Assembly (NCBI GenBank): GCA_031270755.1 | Contig: JAISWV010000274.1 | Location: 1-6,894 of the forward strand | Direction: 5' to 3' | DNA length: 6,894 nucleotides | Source of the DNA: Synergistaceae bacterium | GTDB lineage: Bacteria > Synergistota > Synergistia > Synergistales > Aminobacteriaceae | The notes under the pieces: model-generated | Database searches by the model: none | What the model was told of the DNA's origin: nothing | The model's input: only the letters and a program-made list of their open reading frames with translations | Program-made: the position numbers and the translations under genes | Shown: piece by piece, positions 1-5,735 of the stretch | Layout of the letters: each line of letters opens with the position of its first letter | How positions within the stretch are numbered: position 1 is the stretch's first letter

Positions 1-1
1 A

Positions 2-109
2 AGCGGCGAGTCCGACTTTTTCCTGGTTCACGATGAGGACATTGACCACTATTTTGAAGTGCCGGATGAAGATGAAATAACCGTGCGGGTTAGGCTCAAT
101 TTCGATTGA
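2..109 (+). CDS. Hypothetical protein, C-terminal fragment (5' end outside window)
   Basis: A plus-strand frame is open from the window edge to a TGA at 107-109 and gives the last 35 residues of a product. The tail is strongly acidic (HDEDID, then VPDEDEI) and ends in an alternating hydrophobic/charged stretch, VRVRLNFD, that looks like a closing beta strand. A second plus-strand frame with a good ribosome binding site starts 14 nt after the stop, which supports this being a real gene end in a small operon convergent with the peptidase gene. I do not recognise the family. The opposite-strand frame over the same bases (49-315) has no clear ribosome binding site and overlaps the end of the peptidase gene, so I prefer the plus strand. 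The evidence is modest because only 108 nt are visible. Confidence 0.45.
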   Translation, partial: SGESDFFLVHDEDIDHYFEVPDEDEITVRVRLNFD

Positions 110-123
110 GGGGAGCTTCCGCT

Positions 124-267
124 ATGACCGACAATAAAATCCGCTGTCCGTGGGGTGATGGGCAAAATGAGGAATTGATTGTACCCAAAATAGGCTTGGT
201 GGACAGAATTGTCCACCAGCTCGACGATAGCGGGTCGCATGATCATGTACTTGCAAAAGGCGCCTGA
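124..267 (+). CDS. Small hypothetical protein (47 aa)
   Basis: ATG at 124 follows a purine-rich Shine-Dalgarno AGGGGAG at 109-115, 8 nt upstream, which overlaps the stop of the preceding frame. The product is 47 residues, hydrophilic, with no membrane segment or signal peptide. Its start, MTDNKIRCPWGDGQNEEL, faintly resembles the N-terminus of 3-methyladenine DNA glycosylase I (Tag; an RCPW-type motif near residue 8). The YHDxEWG motif that should follow is absent, so it could be a truncated remnant, a small unrelated protein or a chance frame. The 9-bp-arm inverted repeat at 197-218 lies inside it and encodes part of LVDRIVHQ, which is unusual for a short coding sequence. No function is assigned. 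Confidence 0.35.
   Translation: MTDNKIRCPWGDGQNEELIVPKIGLVDRIVHQLDDSGSHDHVLAKGA
197..218. repeat. Perfect inverted repeat, 9-bp arms, 4-nt loop
   Basis: The arms TGGTGGACA (197-205) and TGTCCACCA (210-218) are exact reverse complements around a GAAT spacer. As RNA this is a stable GC-rich stem-loop on either strand. In the minus-strand (peptidase) direction it lies about 95 nt past the stop codon and is followed 4 nt later by TATTTT, a poor U-tract. In the plus direction no T-run follows. It could be a weak terminator between converging genes, a protein-binding palindrome or the end of a decayed mobile element. The sequence alone does not decide. Confidence 0.6.
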
Positions 268-311
268 CGCTTGTAATAGACCTAACTTAAGTAAAGTAAA
301 TTTTGCCGGTT
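268..311. other. AT-rich convergent intergenic gap
   Basis: These 44 bases separate the small plus-strand frame from the end of the peptidase gene. They are AT-rich and contain the 8-bp palindrome ACTTAAGT (285-292). There is no GC-rich stem followed by a T-run in either direction, so no standard intrinsic terminator is visible for either gene. Confidence 0.5.
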
Positions 312-2294
312 TCACAAATGGCTGTCGAACCAGTCGGAGATTGCGCGGAGACGGGCCAGGCGGCTACGGGGTTTGCCGGAGCGGCTGAGTTCATGGTTTT
401 CTCCCTTGAACACGCACATGCGGCTCTCCACCCCCAGAACCTTCAAAGCCGTGAACATCTGAAAGCCCTGGTTTAACTCGCAGCGAAAGTCCTCCGTGGA
501 GTGAATGAAAAGAACGGGGGTCTTCACCTTGTCCGCGTATTTCAGCGGGGACTCCCGCCACGGGTTCTCCGGCTTGCTCCAGGGCGTCCCGAGATGCTGG
601 TCTTCCACGTAGTAGTACCCGATGTCGCACCCTCCGAATTTCGAGACCCAGTTGCTGATGCCGCGCTGAGAAACAGCGGCCTTGAACCGGTCGGTCTGCG
701 TGACGATCCAGTTGGTCATGTAGCCGCCGTAGGAGCCGCCCGTGACCCCCAGCCGCGAGCCGTCGACGAAGCTCAAGTTTTCCACGCACCAGTCCGTGAA
801 GACCGTCAGGTCGTGGTAATCGAGATCGCCGTAGCGCCCCCGGATGTCCTGGAAAGCGCTTCCCCGCCCGTCGCCGCCCCGAGGATTGCAGTAGATCACC
901 GCGTATCCCTTGGCCGCCCAGCACTGCATTTCGTGATGGTAGATATCCCCAAAGGCCGCTTTGGGGCCCCCGTGGACATGGAGCAGCGTGGGATACTTTT
1001 TGCCCTCTTGGAAATTTGCCGGCTTCATGTACCAGCCGTCCAGTTTCCAGCCCTGGCCGTTGTCCACGGTGACGTGGATGGGCTGAGACAGGCGCAGCTC
1101 GTCGAACAGGGGGCGGTTGAAGTTTGTGAGGCGTTTTTCCTTTCCCGACTCCAACAGGTACAGCTCAGGCGGATAAAGTCCTTCGTAGGCGACGAAAGCG
1201 ATGCGGCCGCTGGACGCCTCCACGCAGTAATCGACCACGGCGGAGGTATCGAAGGTGAGCTGCTTCGGGCAGCCGTCTTTTCCCAGCTGATAAAGGCGGC
1301 TCTTCATCACGTCCGTGGCGCAGTAGACGATTTCTTCGGAACGCGGCGCGCCCTCCCGGAGGAAAAACGCACCCCCCAGTTCCGTACATCCGTAGTTGCT
1401 GTCCGCCACCACGGCATGTCCCAGGCCGCTGTCCAGGCCGGGGGTCAAGCACTGCAACTGCCCGCCTTCGAGGACGTAAAACTTGAGGTTTTCGTTGACC
1501 CCCATGCTCTCATGGTCCGTCCCCGTGACGAGAACCCTGTCGCCCAGCCAGGCGGCGTGGACGAAGGTGAAGGACAACCCTTCACTGAGGCATTGCGCCG
1601 TCCCGGTGAAAAGGTCCATTTTGCAGACGGAGTTCTCCACGGGCTTGACATCTCGATAGTCCACCCCCACGATCAGGGCCTCCGTCTTTTTTTTGTTCAG
1701 GGCATAACGAGTCACGTCCATCGAGGGAGGGGTCAAACGCTGGAGTTTTCGCGTGTCCAAGTCGTAAATTGCCAGCGCCGTGCGCTGCTGGCCGATGTAG
1801 CCCTTGCCGTTGGCCATGAAGGGGATTTGCTCGAAGATCATGACGTCGGCGTCCTCGGGGTTCCCGCAGCACTCCGGCTCGTAAACCGCCGTCAGAAGGT
1901 AACGGTGTTCGTCCAATGCCAGAACGGCGCTGACAGTATGAGGGACCTGGAACAGAAGAGCCGCCTCGCCACCTTGAAGCGCGATCGAGTAAAAAGACGT
2001 TTGTTTGCCTTTCTTTTCATTTTTATTTTCGCCTTTGCTTTCGTCGCGTTTGGACGCAAAGATCAGGGAAGAGCCGTCATGGCTCCAGCAAAAAAAATTT
2101 TCCGCTCCGGAGTTCGTCAGTTTCCTATGGGTGTCGTTTTTGATGTCGTAGACCCAGATATTGGAGTCGTATCCATTTTTTTCCAGGTTGGGCTGTGATA
2201 CTCGGTAGGCAATGCGCCCTCCTTCAGGCGAGAAACTCGGATTGGACGGGAAGTGCAATTTCAAAAGATCCTGCTGCTCGACGTTCCGTTTCAC
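312..2294 (-). CDS. S9 family serine peptidase (S9C, acylaminoacyl-peptidase-like)
   Basis: The 660-residue product has the two-part architecture of prolyl oligopeptidases. A predicted beta-propeller covers about residues 15-395, with repeated blade-like strands such as NIWVYDI and LAIYDLDT. A C-terminal alpha/beta-hydrolase covers about 410-660. The catalytic triad is visible: Ser521 in GGSYGG, Asp602 in STEDFR and His634 in GENHELSRSGKP; the last motif is typical of S9C peptidases. HGGP at 441-444 probably shapes the oxyanion site. There is no signal peptide or membrane segment, so it should be cytoplasmic, cutting short or N-blocked peptides (family knowledge; exact substrate unknown). GTG 2294 is chosen because GGAGG lies 7 nt upstream; the TTG at 2315 lacks such a site. 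A lysine-rich loop, about residues 84-97, interrupts the propeller. Runs of eight A or T (1687-1694, 2090-2097) leave the frame intact. Confidence 0.93.
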   Translation of the reverse strand: MKRNVEQQDLLKLHFPSNPSFSPEGGRIAYRVSQPNLEKNGYDSNIWVYDIKNDTHRKLTNSGAENFFCWSHDGSSLIFASKRDESKGENKNEKKGKQTSFYSIALQGGEAALLFQVPHTVSAVLALDEHRYLLTAVYEPECCGNPEDADVMIFEQIPFMANGKGYIGQQRTALAIYDLDTRKLQRLTPPSMDVTRYALNKKKTEALIVGVDYRDVKPVENSVCKMDLFTGTAQCLSEGLSFTFVHAAWLGDRVLVTGTDHESMGVNENLKFYVLEGGQLQCLTPGLDSGLGHAVVADSNYGCTELGGAFFLREGAPRSEEIVYCATDVMKSRLYQLGKDGCPKQLTFDTSAVVDYCVEASSGRIAFVAYEGLYPPELYLLESGKEKRLTNFNRPLFDELRLSQPIHVTVDNGQGWKLDGWYMKPANFQEGKKYPTLLHVHGGPKAAFGDIYHHEMQCWAAKGYAVIYCNPRGGDGRGSAFQDIRGRYGDLDYHDLTVFTDWCVENLSFVDGSRLGVTGGSYGGYMTNWIVTQTDRFKAAVSQRGISNWVSKFGGCDIGYYYVEDQHLGTPWSKPENPWRESPLKYADKVKTPVLFIHSTEDFRCELNQGFQMFTALKVLGVESRMCVFKGENHELSRSGKPRSRLARLRAISDWFDSHL

Positions 2295-2301
2295 TGGGAT
2301 T

Positions 2302-2306
2302 CCTCC
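2302..2306 (-). promoter_or_regulatory. Ribosome binding site of the S9 peptidase
   Basis: GGAGG on the minus strand lies 7 nt before GTG 2294. It lies inside the longer in-frame reading that begins at TTG 2315, so it decides the start in favour of GTG and removes seven residues from the longest possible protein. Confidence 0.8.
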
Positions 2307-2324
2307 AAAGGTCAAAAATTTAAT

Positions 2325-2353
2325 AACATACCGATTTAAAGCTCAGGGATCAA
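2325..2353 (-). promoter_or_regulatory. Possible sigma-70-type promoter for the S9 peptidase
   Basis: On the minus strand TTGATC (2353-2348) and TATGTT (2330-2325) are separated by exactly 17 nt, each matching the consensus at four of six positions. Transcription would begin near 2318, giving a leader of roughly 24 nt before GTG 2294 that includes the GGAGG site. The element lies in the 76-nt gap after the CHR gene, so the peptidase may be transcribed separately. The match is moderate and AT-rich gaps produce such matches by chance. Confidence 0.35.
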
Positions 2354-2370
2354 TCAGCGCTTCCTTTATT

Positions 2371-2895
2371 TTATAGCCGTAACAGCGCTCCGGCCGCGGC
2401 TCCCGCTACGATGAAAAGCGCCGGGTGAATTTTGGTGCGAATCATCAAGATCAAGGTGATACCCGCGATAATCCACGTCACGACGTCCGTCAGGGCCCCG
2501 AAAGAAAAGTCGTAGGCCGCGTAAGCCAACATGGCGACGACCACGGGGCGCAGGCCCTTCAGCATGCTTTTCACTCTGGGGTTGTCTTTGATGAGCGCGA
2601 CGAACTTCAAGAGCAGGACAAGAGCGACGAGGCTCGGCATGACGATTCCCAGAGTCGCGACGATGGCTCCGGGAATTCCTGATACTTCGTAGCCGATCAC
2701 CGCGGACATTTTCGTGGCGATGGGCCCGGGAAGGCCGTTGCCGATCGCCAGAACGTCCATGAAATCGGTGACGTTCATCCACTGCCGAAGGTTCACGACC
2801 TCTTCTTTGATGAGAGGGATCATCGAAGGGCCTCCGCCGTACCCGACACAGCCTATTTTCACAAAGGACCACAAAAGCTCCAATAAAGAATCCAT
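2371..2895 (-). CDS. chrA: CHR-family (chromate-type) transporter, second half-size subunit
   Basis: A 174-residue integral membrane protein with a single CHR domain, about half the roughly 400 residues of classical two-domain ChrA. Family signatures are GYGGGPSM at 19-26, LPGPIATK at 55-62 and GLRPVVVAMLAYAA at 114-127, with hydrophobic segments across most of the chain and a short basic loop (KDNPRVKSMLK) before the last motif. Short CHR proteins normally occur as adjacent gene pairs of opposite membrane topology that together make one transporter (family knowledge). The partner lies 34-37 nt upstream. Chromate/sulfate exchange is the named family function, but the natural substrate is unproven. 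Two ATG codons are adjacent: 2898 lies 4 nt and 2895 lies 7 nt after AGGAGG (2903-2908). I chose 2895 for its better spacing; the difference is one residue. Confidence 0.88.
   Translation of the reverse strand: MDSLLELLWSFVKIGCVGYGGGPSMIPLIKEEVVNLRQWMNVTDFMDVLAIGNGLPGPIATKMSAVIGYEVSGIPGAIVATLGIVMPSLVALVLLLKFVALIKDNPRVKSMLKGLRPVVVAMLAYAAYDFSFGALTDVVTWIIAGITLILMIRTKIHPALFIVAGAAAGALLRL
2514..2567 (-). repeat. 54-bp block shared with 3076-3129 (copy in second CHR gene)
   Basis: This block matches 3076-3129 at 52 of 54 positions, offset 562, including an uninterrupted identical run at 2525-2561. It encodes the MLKGLRPVVVAMLAYAA region. The rest of the two genes is far less alike at DNA level, so the block stands out as homogenised sequence. 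Confidence 0.85.
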
Positions 2896-2902
2896 CATTT
2901 TT

Positions 2903-2930
2903 CCTCCTGCCTGACAGACGTTCCGGCAGG
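2903..2930 (-). promoter_or_regulatory. Hairpin overlapping the Shine-Dalgarno of the second CHR gene
   Basis: Between the two CHR genes the minus strand can pair CCTGCC (2930-2925) with GGCAGG (2911-2906) across a 13-nt loop. The 3' arm shares three bases with the ribosome binding site AGGAGG (2908-2903), so the stem would partly hide it. The 5' arm begins two bases after the TAG stop of the upstream gene, where a terminating ribosome would open the stem. This arrangement fits translational coupling of the two subunits. The pairing is visible; the regulatory role is inferred. Confidence 0.45.
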
Positions 2931-2932
2931 CT

Positions 2933-3463
2933 CTAGAGTTTCAGGCCCATGCCCACAAGTCCCCCCGCCACCACGATCAGCGCGGGGTGAATAGGGGTGA
3001 AGATCATGAGTCCCAAGGCGGCGATGCCGATCGTCACGGTTTTGTAGTCCTTCAGCGCGTTGGGGGCCATGTCCCAGGCCGCGTAGGCCAACATGGCGAC
3101 GACCACGGGGCGCAGGCCCTTCAACATGCCGGCAACCACAGGGCTCCCTTTCACCAAGGCCACGAAGCCCATGAGCACCAACAGCGCCGCGGCGCTGGGC
3201 AGGACAATACCCACCATGCTCACAATGCCTCCGCGCCATCCCGCTTTGTAATAACCGACCGCGGCGGAGAGCTTGGTGACGAGAGGGCCAGGCAAGGTAT
3301 TCGCGATAGCCAAGGCATCCATGAAATTTTCCGTCTCGATCCATTTTTTCCGCTCGATCACCTCCGCTTTCATGACAGGAACCATTGAAGGCCCCCCACC
3401 GTAGGCCACCGCGCCCGTTTTCGCGAAGGAAACAAAAAGAACCCATAAATCTTTCAACAACAC
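2933..3463 (-). CDS. chrA: CHR-family (chromate-type) transporter, first half-size subunit
   Basis: A 176-residue single-CHR-domain membrane protein, paralogous to the next gene (about 55% identical by hand alignment). It carries AYGGGPSM at 20-27, LPGPLVTK at 57-64 and GLRPVVVAMLAYAA at 116-129. Conserved IHPAL near residues 158-162 precedes the last hydrophobic stretch. It is expected to pair with the downstream subunit in the cytoplasmic membrane to form a complete anion transporter of the ChrA type; chromate is the family label, not a demonstrated substrate here. The GTG start at 3463 is supported by GAGGTG 5 nt upstream. The nearby ATG at 3468 is out of frame, and TTG codons at 3460 and 3457 are weaker alternatives. 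The gene lies 52 nt after ispG, where proS or another housekeeping gene is often found, so the pair may be an insertion into a conserved cluster. Confidence 0.88.
   Translation of the reverse strand: MLLKDLWVLFVSFAKTGAVAYGGGPSMVPVMKAEVIERKKWIETENFMDALAIANTLPGPLVTKLSAAVGYYKAGWRGGIVSMVGIVLPSAAALLVLMGFVALVKGSPVVAGMLKGLRPVVVAMLAYAAWDMAPNALKDYKTVTIGIAALGLMIFTPIHPALIVVAGGLVGMGLKL
3076..3129 (-). repeat. 54-bp block shared with 2514-2567 (copy in first CHR gene)
   Basis: This is the partner copy of the block in the downstream CHR gene. It differs at only two positions (3086 and 3124), and these are third-codon-type changes that leave the shared peptide MLKGLRPVVVAMLAYAA unchanged. Confidence 0.85.
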
Positions 3464-3515
3464 GCCATCACCTCTAGTAGATAAGTGTTTTCTTAAAAAA
3501 ATAAAAAAATTTTCG
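3464..3515 (-). other. AT-rich spacer after ispG with long T-runs
   Basis: On the minus strand the ispG stop is followed at once by runs of seven Ts, an A and seven more Ts (within about 3490-3512), then by the GAGGTG ribosome binding site of the CHR gene. No GC-rich stem precedes the T-runs, so it is not a standard intrinsic terminator. It could cause partial termination or hold an AT-rich promoter for the CHR pair, but no clear -35/-10 pair stands out. Confidence 0.4.
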
Positions 3516-4562
3516 TCATTCGATTTCGTTTCCGTTGAAAAACGCGGGGAGAATTTTCGGCAGTTCTTCGAAAGCGTACTCTCCCACCACGGCGCCCTTT
3601 TTGAAAAGAACAGCCCCCACAGGAGTGCCGGCTATGCCCAGGTGCGCCCCCTTGGCTTCTTTGGGGCCGTTGACCTCGCAGCCCATGACGGCTACGGTGG
3701 TTCCGTCCGGCAGATTGGAGAGCATCGGTTCGACCAAGCTCACCAGTTTTCTCACGTCGGTCCTCCGGCGTCCGCACGTGGGGCAGGAAACGAGATCGAC
3801 GCCCCGGGCGCGCAGCCTCAGAGCCTTCAAAATCTCGTAGCCCACGCGAACCTCCCGCTGCGGTTCGTCGGTCAAAGAAACGCGCAGCGTATCGCCTATC
3901 CCCTGTTCCAGGAGGGACGCTATGCCCACGGCGCTCTTGACGACGCCTCCGTCTCCGGGCCCGGCCTCCGTGACGCCGATGTGCAGGGGCAGGTCGGGGT
4001 AGGCCCGGGCAATGAAGGTGTTGGCCCTGACGGTGTCCCCCACGGACGAGCTTTTGGCGGACAGGATGACGTCGTGAAAATCGTGCTCCAAAAGCAGCGC
4101 CGCCTGTTCTTTGACCGCGAGAAAAAGAGCGGCGGCGCGGTCGCCCTCCGCTGCCGCCAATTGCCGCGCCGAAAGGGATCCGCCGTTGGCCCCGACGCGA
4201 ATGACGACCCCGCGGTCTTTCGCTGTTCGTATCATCTCGCCCAGACCGCGAAGGGGCATGTTGCCGGGGTTGATGCGTATGCTGGCACACCCTGCCTTCA
4301 TAGCCGCCACGGCGATTTCGGGGTCGAAATGAACGTCGGCCATGAGAGGCAGAGACGTGTGTCCGTTGAGCCAGGCCAAAGATTCCGCCAGATCCGCGGA
4401 GGGCAGGGCCACCCGCGCCAGCTCGCATCCTTCGCGCAAAAGACGCTCGCACTGCGCGGCGCACTCCTCTTTTTGGGAAAGCGCGATTTTGAGCATACTC
4501 TCGACCCGGACAGGAGCGCCGCCCCCGATGGAGAGTTTTCCGATTTTTATTTGACGGGTCAT
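3516..4562 (-). CDS. ispG: 4-hydroxy-3-methylbut-2-enyl diphosphate synthase (IspG/GcpE)
   Basis: This enzyme reductively opens MEcPP to HMBPP, the penultimate MEP-pathway step, in the cytoplasm with electrons from ferredoxin or flavodoxin. The 348-residue length fits the short bacterial form. A TIM-barrel region covers about residues 1-245 (ADVHFD 75-80, SIRINPGN 94-101, LHIGVTEAGPGDGGVVKSA 193-211, GIGDTLRVSL 221-230). The iron-sulfur domain follows, with ligands Cys260 and Cys263 (CPTCGR), Cys295 (MGCEVNGP) and Glu302; their spacing matches E. coli C270/C273/C305/E312. The usual N-terminal SMTNT is SMLKI here. ATG 4562 gives the expected N-terminus (KIGKLSIGGGAPVRVESM) but has no clear Shine-Dalgarno, so translation may depend on rseP 39 nt upstream. 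It shares the isoprenoid pathway with dxr two genes upstream. Confidence 0.96.
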   Translation of the reverse strand: MTRQIKIGKLSIGGGAPVRVESMLKIALSQKEECAAQCERLLREGCELARVALPSADLAESLAWLNGHTSLPLMADVHFDPEIAVAAMKAGCASIRINPGNMPLRGLGEMIRTAKDRGVVIRVGANGGSLSARQLAAAEGDRAAALFLAVKEQAALLLEHDFHDVILSAKSSSVGDTVRANTFIARAYPDLPLHIGVTEAGPGDGGVVKSAVGIASLLEQGIGDTLRVSLTDEPQREVRVGYEILKALRLRARGVDLVSCPTCGRRRTDVRKLVSLVEPMLSNLPDGTTVAVMGCEVNGPKEAKGAHLGIAGTPVGAVLFKKGAVVGEYAFEELPKILPAFFNGNEIE

Positions 4563-4568
4563 CTCGCG

Positions 4569-4613
4569 AACGTCATTTCACAAATTTCATCCTAATAAAT
4601 GTCATTCCACAAA
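4569..4613 (-). repeat. Imperfect 16-bp direct repeat across the rseP stop codon
   Basis: Minus-strand TTTGTGGAATGACATT (4613-4598, the end of rseP including its TGA) recurs as TTTGTGAAATGACGTT (4584-4569) in the rseP-ispG gap, with 14 of 16 positions equal and a 29-nt period. It looks like a small tandem duplication of the gene end, or an element affecting ispG initiation. No function is evident. Confidence 0.6.
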
Positions 4614-5687
4614 AAAGAGCCTGTAAATATCCTGCCATGTTATGAAGAGCATTAAAGAAATCAACAAAACGAACCCCGTGGTGTGGATCCAATTTTCGAC
4701 CTTTTCGGGCAGGCGGCGCCGAAAAAGCATTTCCAGCAGCACGAACACGATGCGCCCTCCGTCCAGCGCCGGGAAGGGGAAAAGGTTCAGCAGGCCCAAG
4801 TTGAGGCTGATCAGAGCTACAAACGTGACGAAGCTCCACACGCCCTCGCGCATGGCTCTGCCCGACATGGACGCGATGCCGATGGGGCCGGTCACGTCCA
4901 CCTCTTGTTTCTGGACGATCCAGTCCCAGATCCCCCGGAGCATCAAAACTGTCATGTCCCAGATGTAGCCGGCGGCGTTTTGGACCGCGCCCAGAGCGGT
5001 GTAACGCTCCAGGGCCGGGGTGATGCCCAGCATGGGATACCCGTGCTCTTCGCTCTCCGGGATGGCGGTTTCGATCTTGACGACTTGGGCGTTCCGTTCC
5101 ACCGTAAAGGTCACGTTCCCCTGCTTCGCCGCCGTCCGCAGGCTGTTCGACATTTCGCGCCACTCCGACACGGGCTTTCCGTTGACCTCCAAGATACGGT
5201 CTCCCTCTTGGAACCCGGCCTGCTGGGCGGGGAAGCCCTCCATCAGAGTTCCAATTTTCGTGTCGTTCATGTTCAAGACGCCGTGCCCGTAGAGAAACGC
5301 CGCAGTCAGGATCAATGCCAAAACCACGTTGCCCAGGGAACCATCCAGAAGGATAAAGAAGCGTTTCCAGGCGCGCTGCTCGTTGAACCCCATGCCCGGC
5401 GCCACCGTTTCGCCGTCGGACTCCTCTCCCATCCCGGCCAGCCGGCAGAAGCCCCCCACCGGAAAGAGGCGCAAAGACCACAGCATCCGGGGCTTGGCGA
5501 AAGAACCCGCCTCGCCGGGGTTCGAACCGCCGGTGTCGTTTTGCCGTATCTGCTTCACCACCGGCCCCATGCCGAGAGCGAACTCGTGGACCTGAACGCC
5601 CAGAAGACGGGCCGTTATGTAATGTCCGTACTCGTGAACGAGAACGCATATCCCTATGACGATCACAAACGAAATGAAACTGACCAT
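4602..5687 (-). CDS. rseP: Site-2 intramembrane zinc metalloprotease RseP (M50 family)
   Basis: A membrane protease of 361 residues. In the family it cleaves trimmed anti-sigma factors or signal-peptide remnants within the membrane. The first transmembrane segment (about 1-28) carries the zinc motif HEYGH at 18-22, with Glu19 as the catalytic base. The third zinc ligand is Asp309 in ALDGG (307-311), within a late hydrophobic segment. Other membrane spans lie at about 109-135, 285-305 and 336-351. One PDZ domain covers about 143-208 (GFPAQQAGFQEGDRILEVNG); E. coli RseP has two. Residues about 48-67 (NDTGGSNPGEAGSFAK) form an extra loop before the SLRLFPVGG strand. ATG 5687 has AAGGAG 10 nt upstream. 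It lies 48 nt after dxr. No anti-sigma gene is in view, so its target is unknown. Confidence 0.95.
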   Translation of the reverse strand: MVSFISFVIVIGICVLVHEYGHYITARLLGVQVHEFALGMGPVVKQIRQNDTGGSNPGEAGSFAKPRMLWSLRLFPVGGFCRLAGMGEESDGETVAPGMGFNEQRAWKRFFILLDGSLGNVVLALILTAAFLYGHGVLNMNDTKIGTLMEGFPAQQAGFQEGDRILEVNGKPVSEWREMSNSLRTAAKQGNVTFTVERNAQVVKIETAIPESEEHGYPMLGITPALERYTALGAVQNAAGYIWDMTVLMLRGIWDWIVQKQEVDVTGPIGIASMSGRAMREGVWSFVTFVALISLNLGLLNLFPFPALDGGRIVFVLLEMLFRRRLPEKVENWIHTTGFVLLISLMLFITWQDIYRLFFVE

Positions 5688-5735
5688 GCTTCGTTATCTC
5701 CTTGTATTAATGTGTGATTTATCGCGTTTTTTATT
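5688..5735 (-). promoter_or_regulatory. dxr-rseP intergenic spacer with rseP ribosome binding site
   Basis: This 48-nt AT-rich gap contains AAGGAG 10 nt before ATG 5687. There is no stem-loop followed by a T-run and no convincing promoter pair, which favours cotranscription of dxr and rseP. Confidence 0.55.

Noticed and set aside
238..247. Ten-base palindrome CATGATCATG.
   Set aside because: It is short and AT-containing, with no loop or neighbouring elements, so it is likely chance.
49..315. An 88-codon minus-strand frame past the end of the peptidase gene.
   Set aside because: It overlaps the peptidase stop region, lacks a Shine-Dalgarno sequence and conflicts with better-supported plus-strand frames.
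1687..2097. Runs of eight T or A in the peptidase gene as possible frameshift sites.
   Set aside because: The reading frame and protein motifs continue uninterrupted across both runs, so there is no sign of a frameshift or programmed slippage.
501..2198. A very long open frame on the plus strand (565 codons) opposite the S9 peptidase gene.
   Set aside because: It is antisense to a gene with a clear catalytic triad. Its translation is a low-complexity mix rich in Arg, Val, His and Ala with no motif, as expected from wobble-position GC bias.
2295..2315. Longer peptidase start at TTG 2315.
   Set aside because: The strong GGAGG lies downstream of it, 7 nt before GTG 2294, and the possible promoter would leave almost no leader for TTG 2315.
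3490..3515. T-rich stretch after ispG as an intrinsic terminator.
   Set aside because: No GC-rich stem precedes the T-runs, so the required hairpin is missing.
3642..4595. Long plus-strand open frame opposite ispG.
   Set aside because: It lies fully antisense to a confidently identified enzyme, and its composition is typical of a shadow frame.
4683..5717. Long plus-strand open frame opposite rseP.
   Set aside because: It is antisense to rseP and His/Arg/Asp/Gln-rich, with no membrane or domain pattern.
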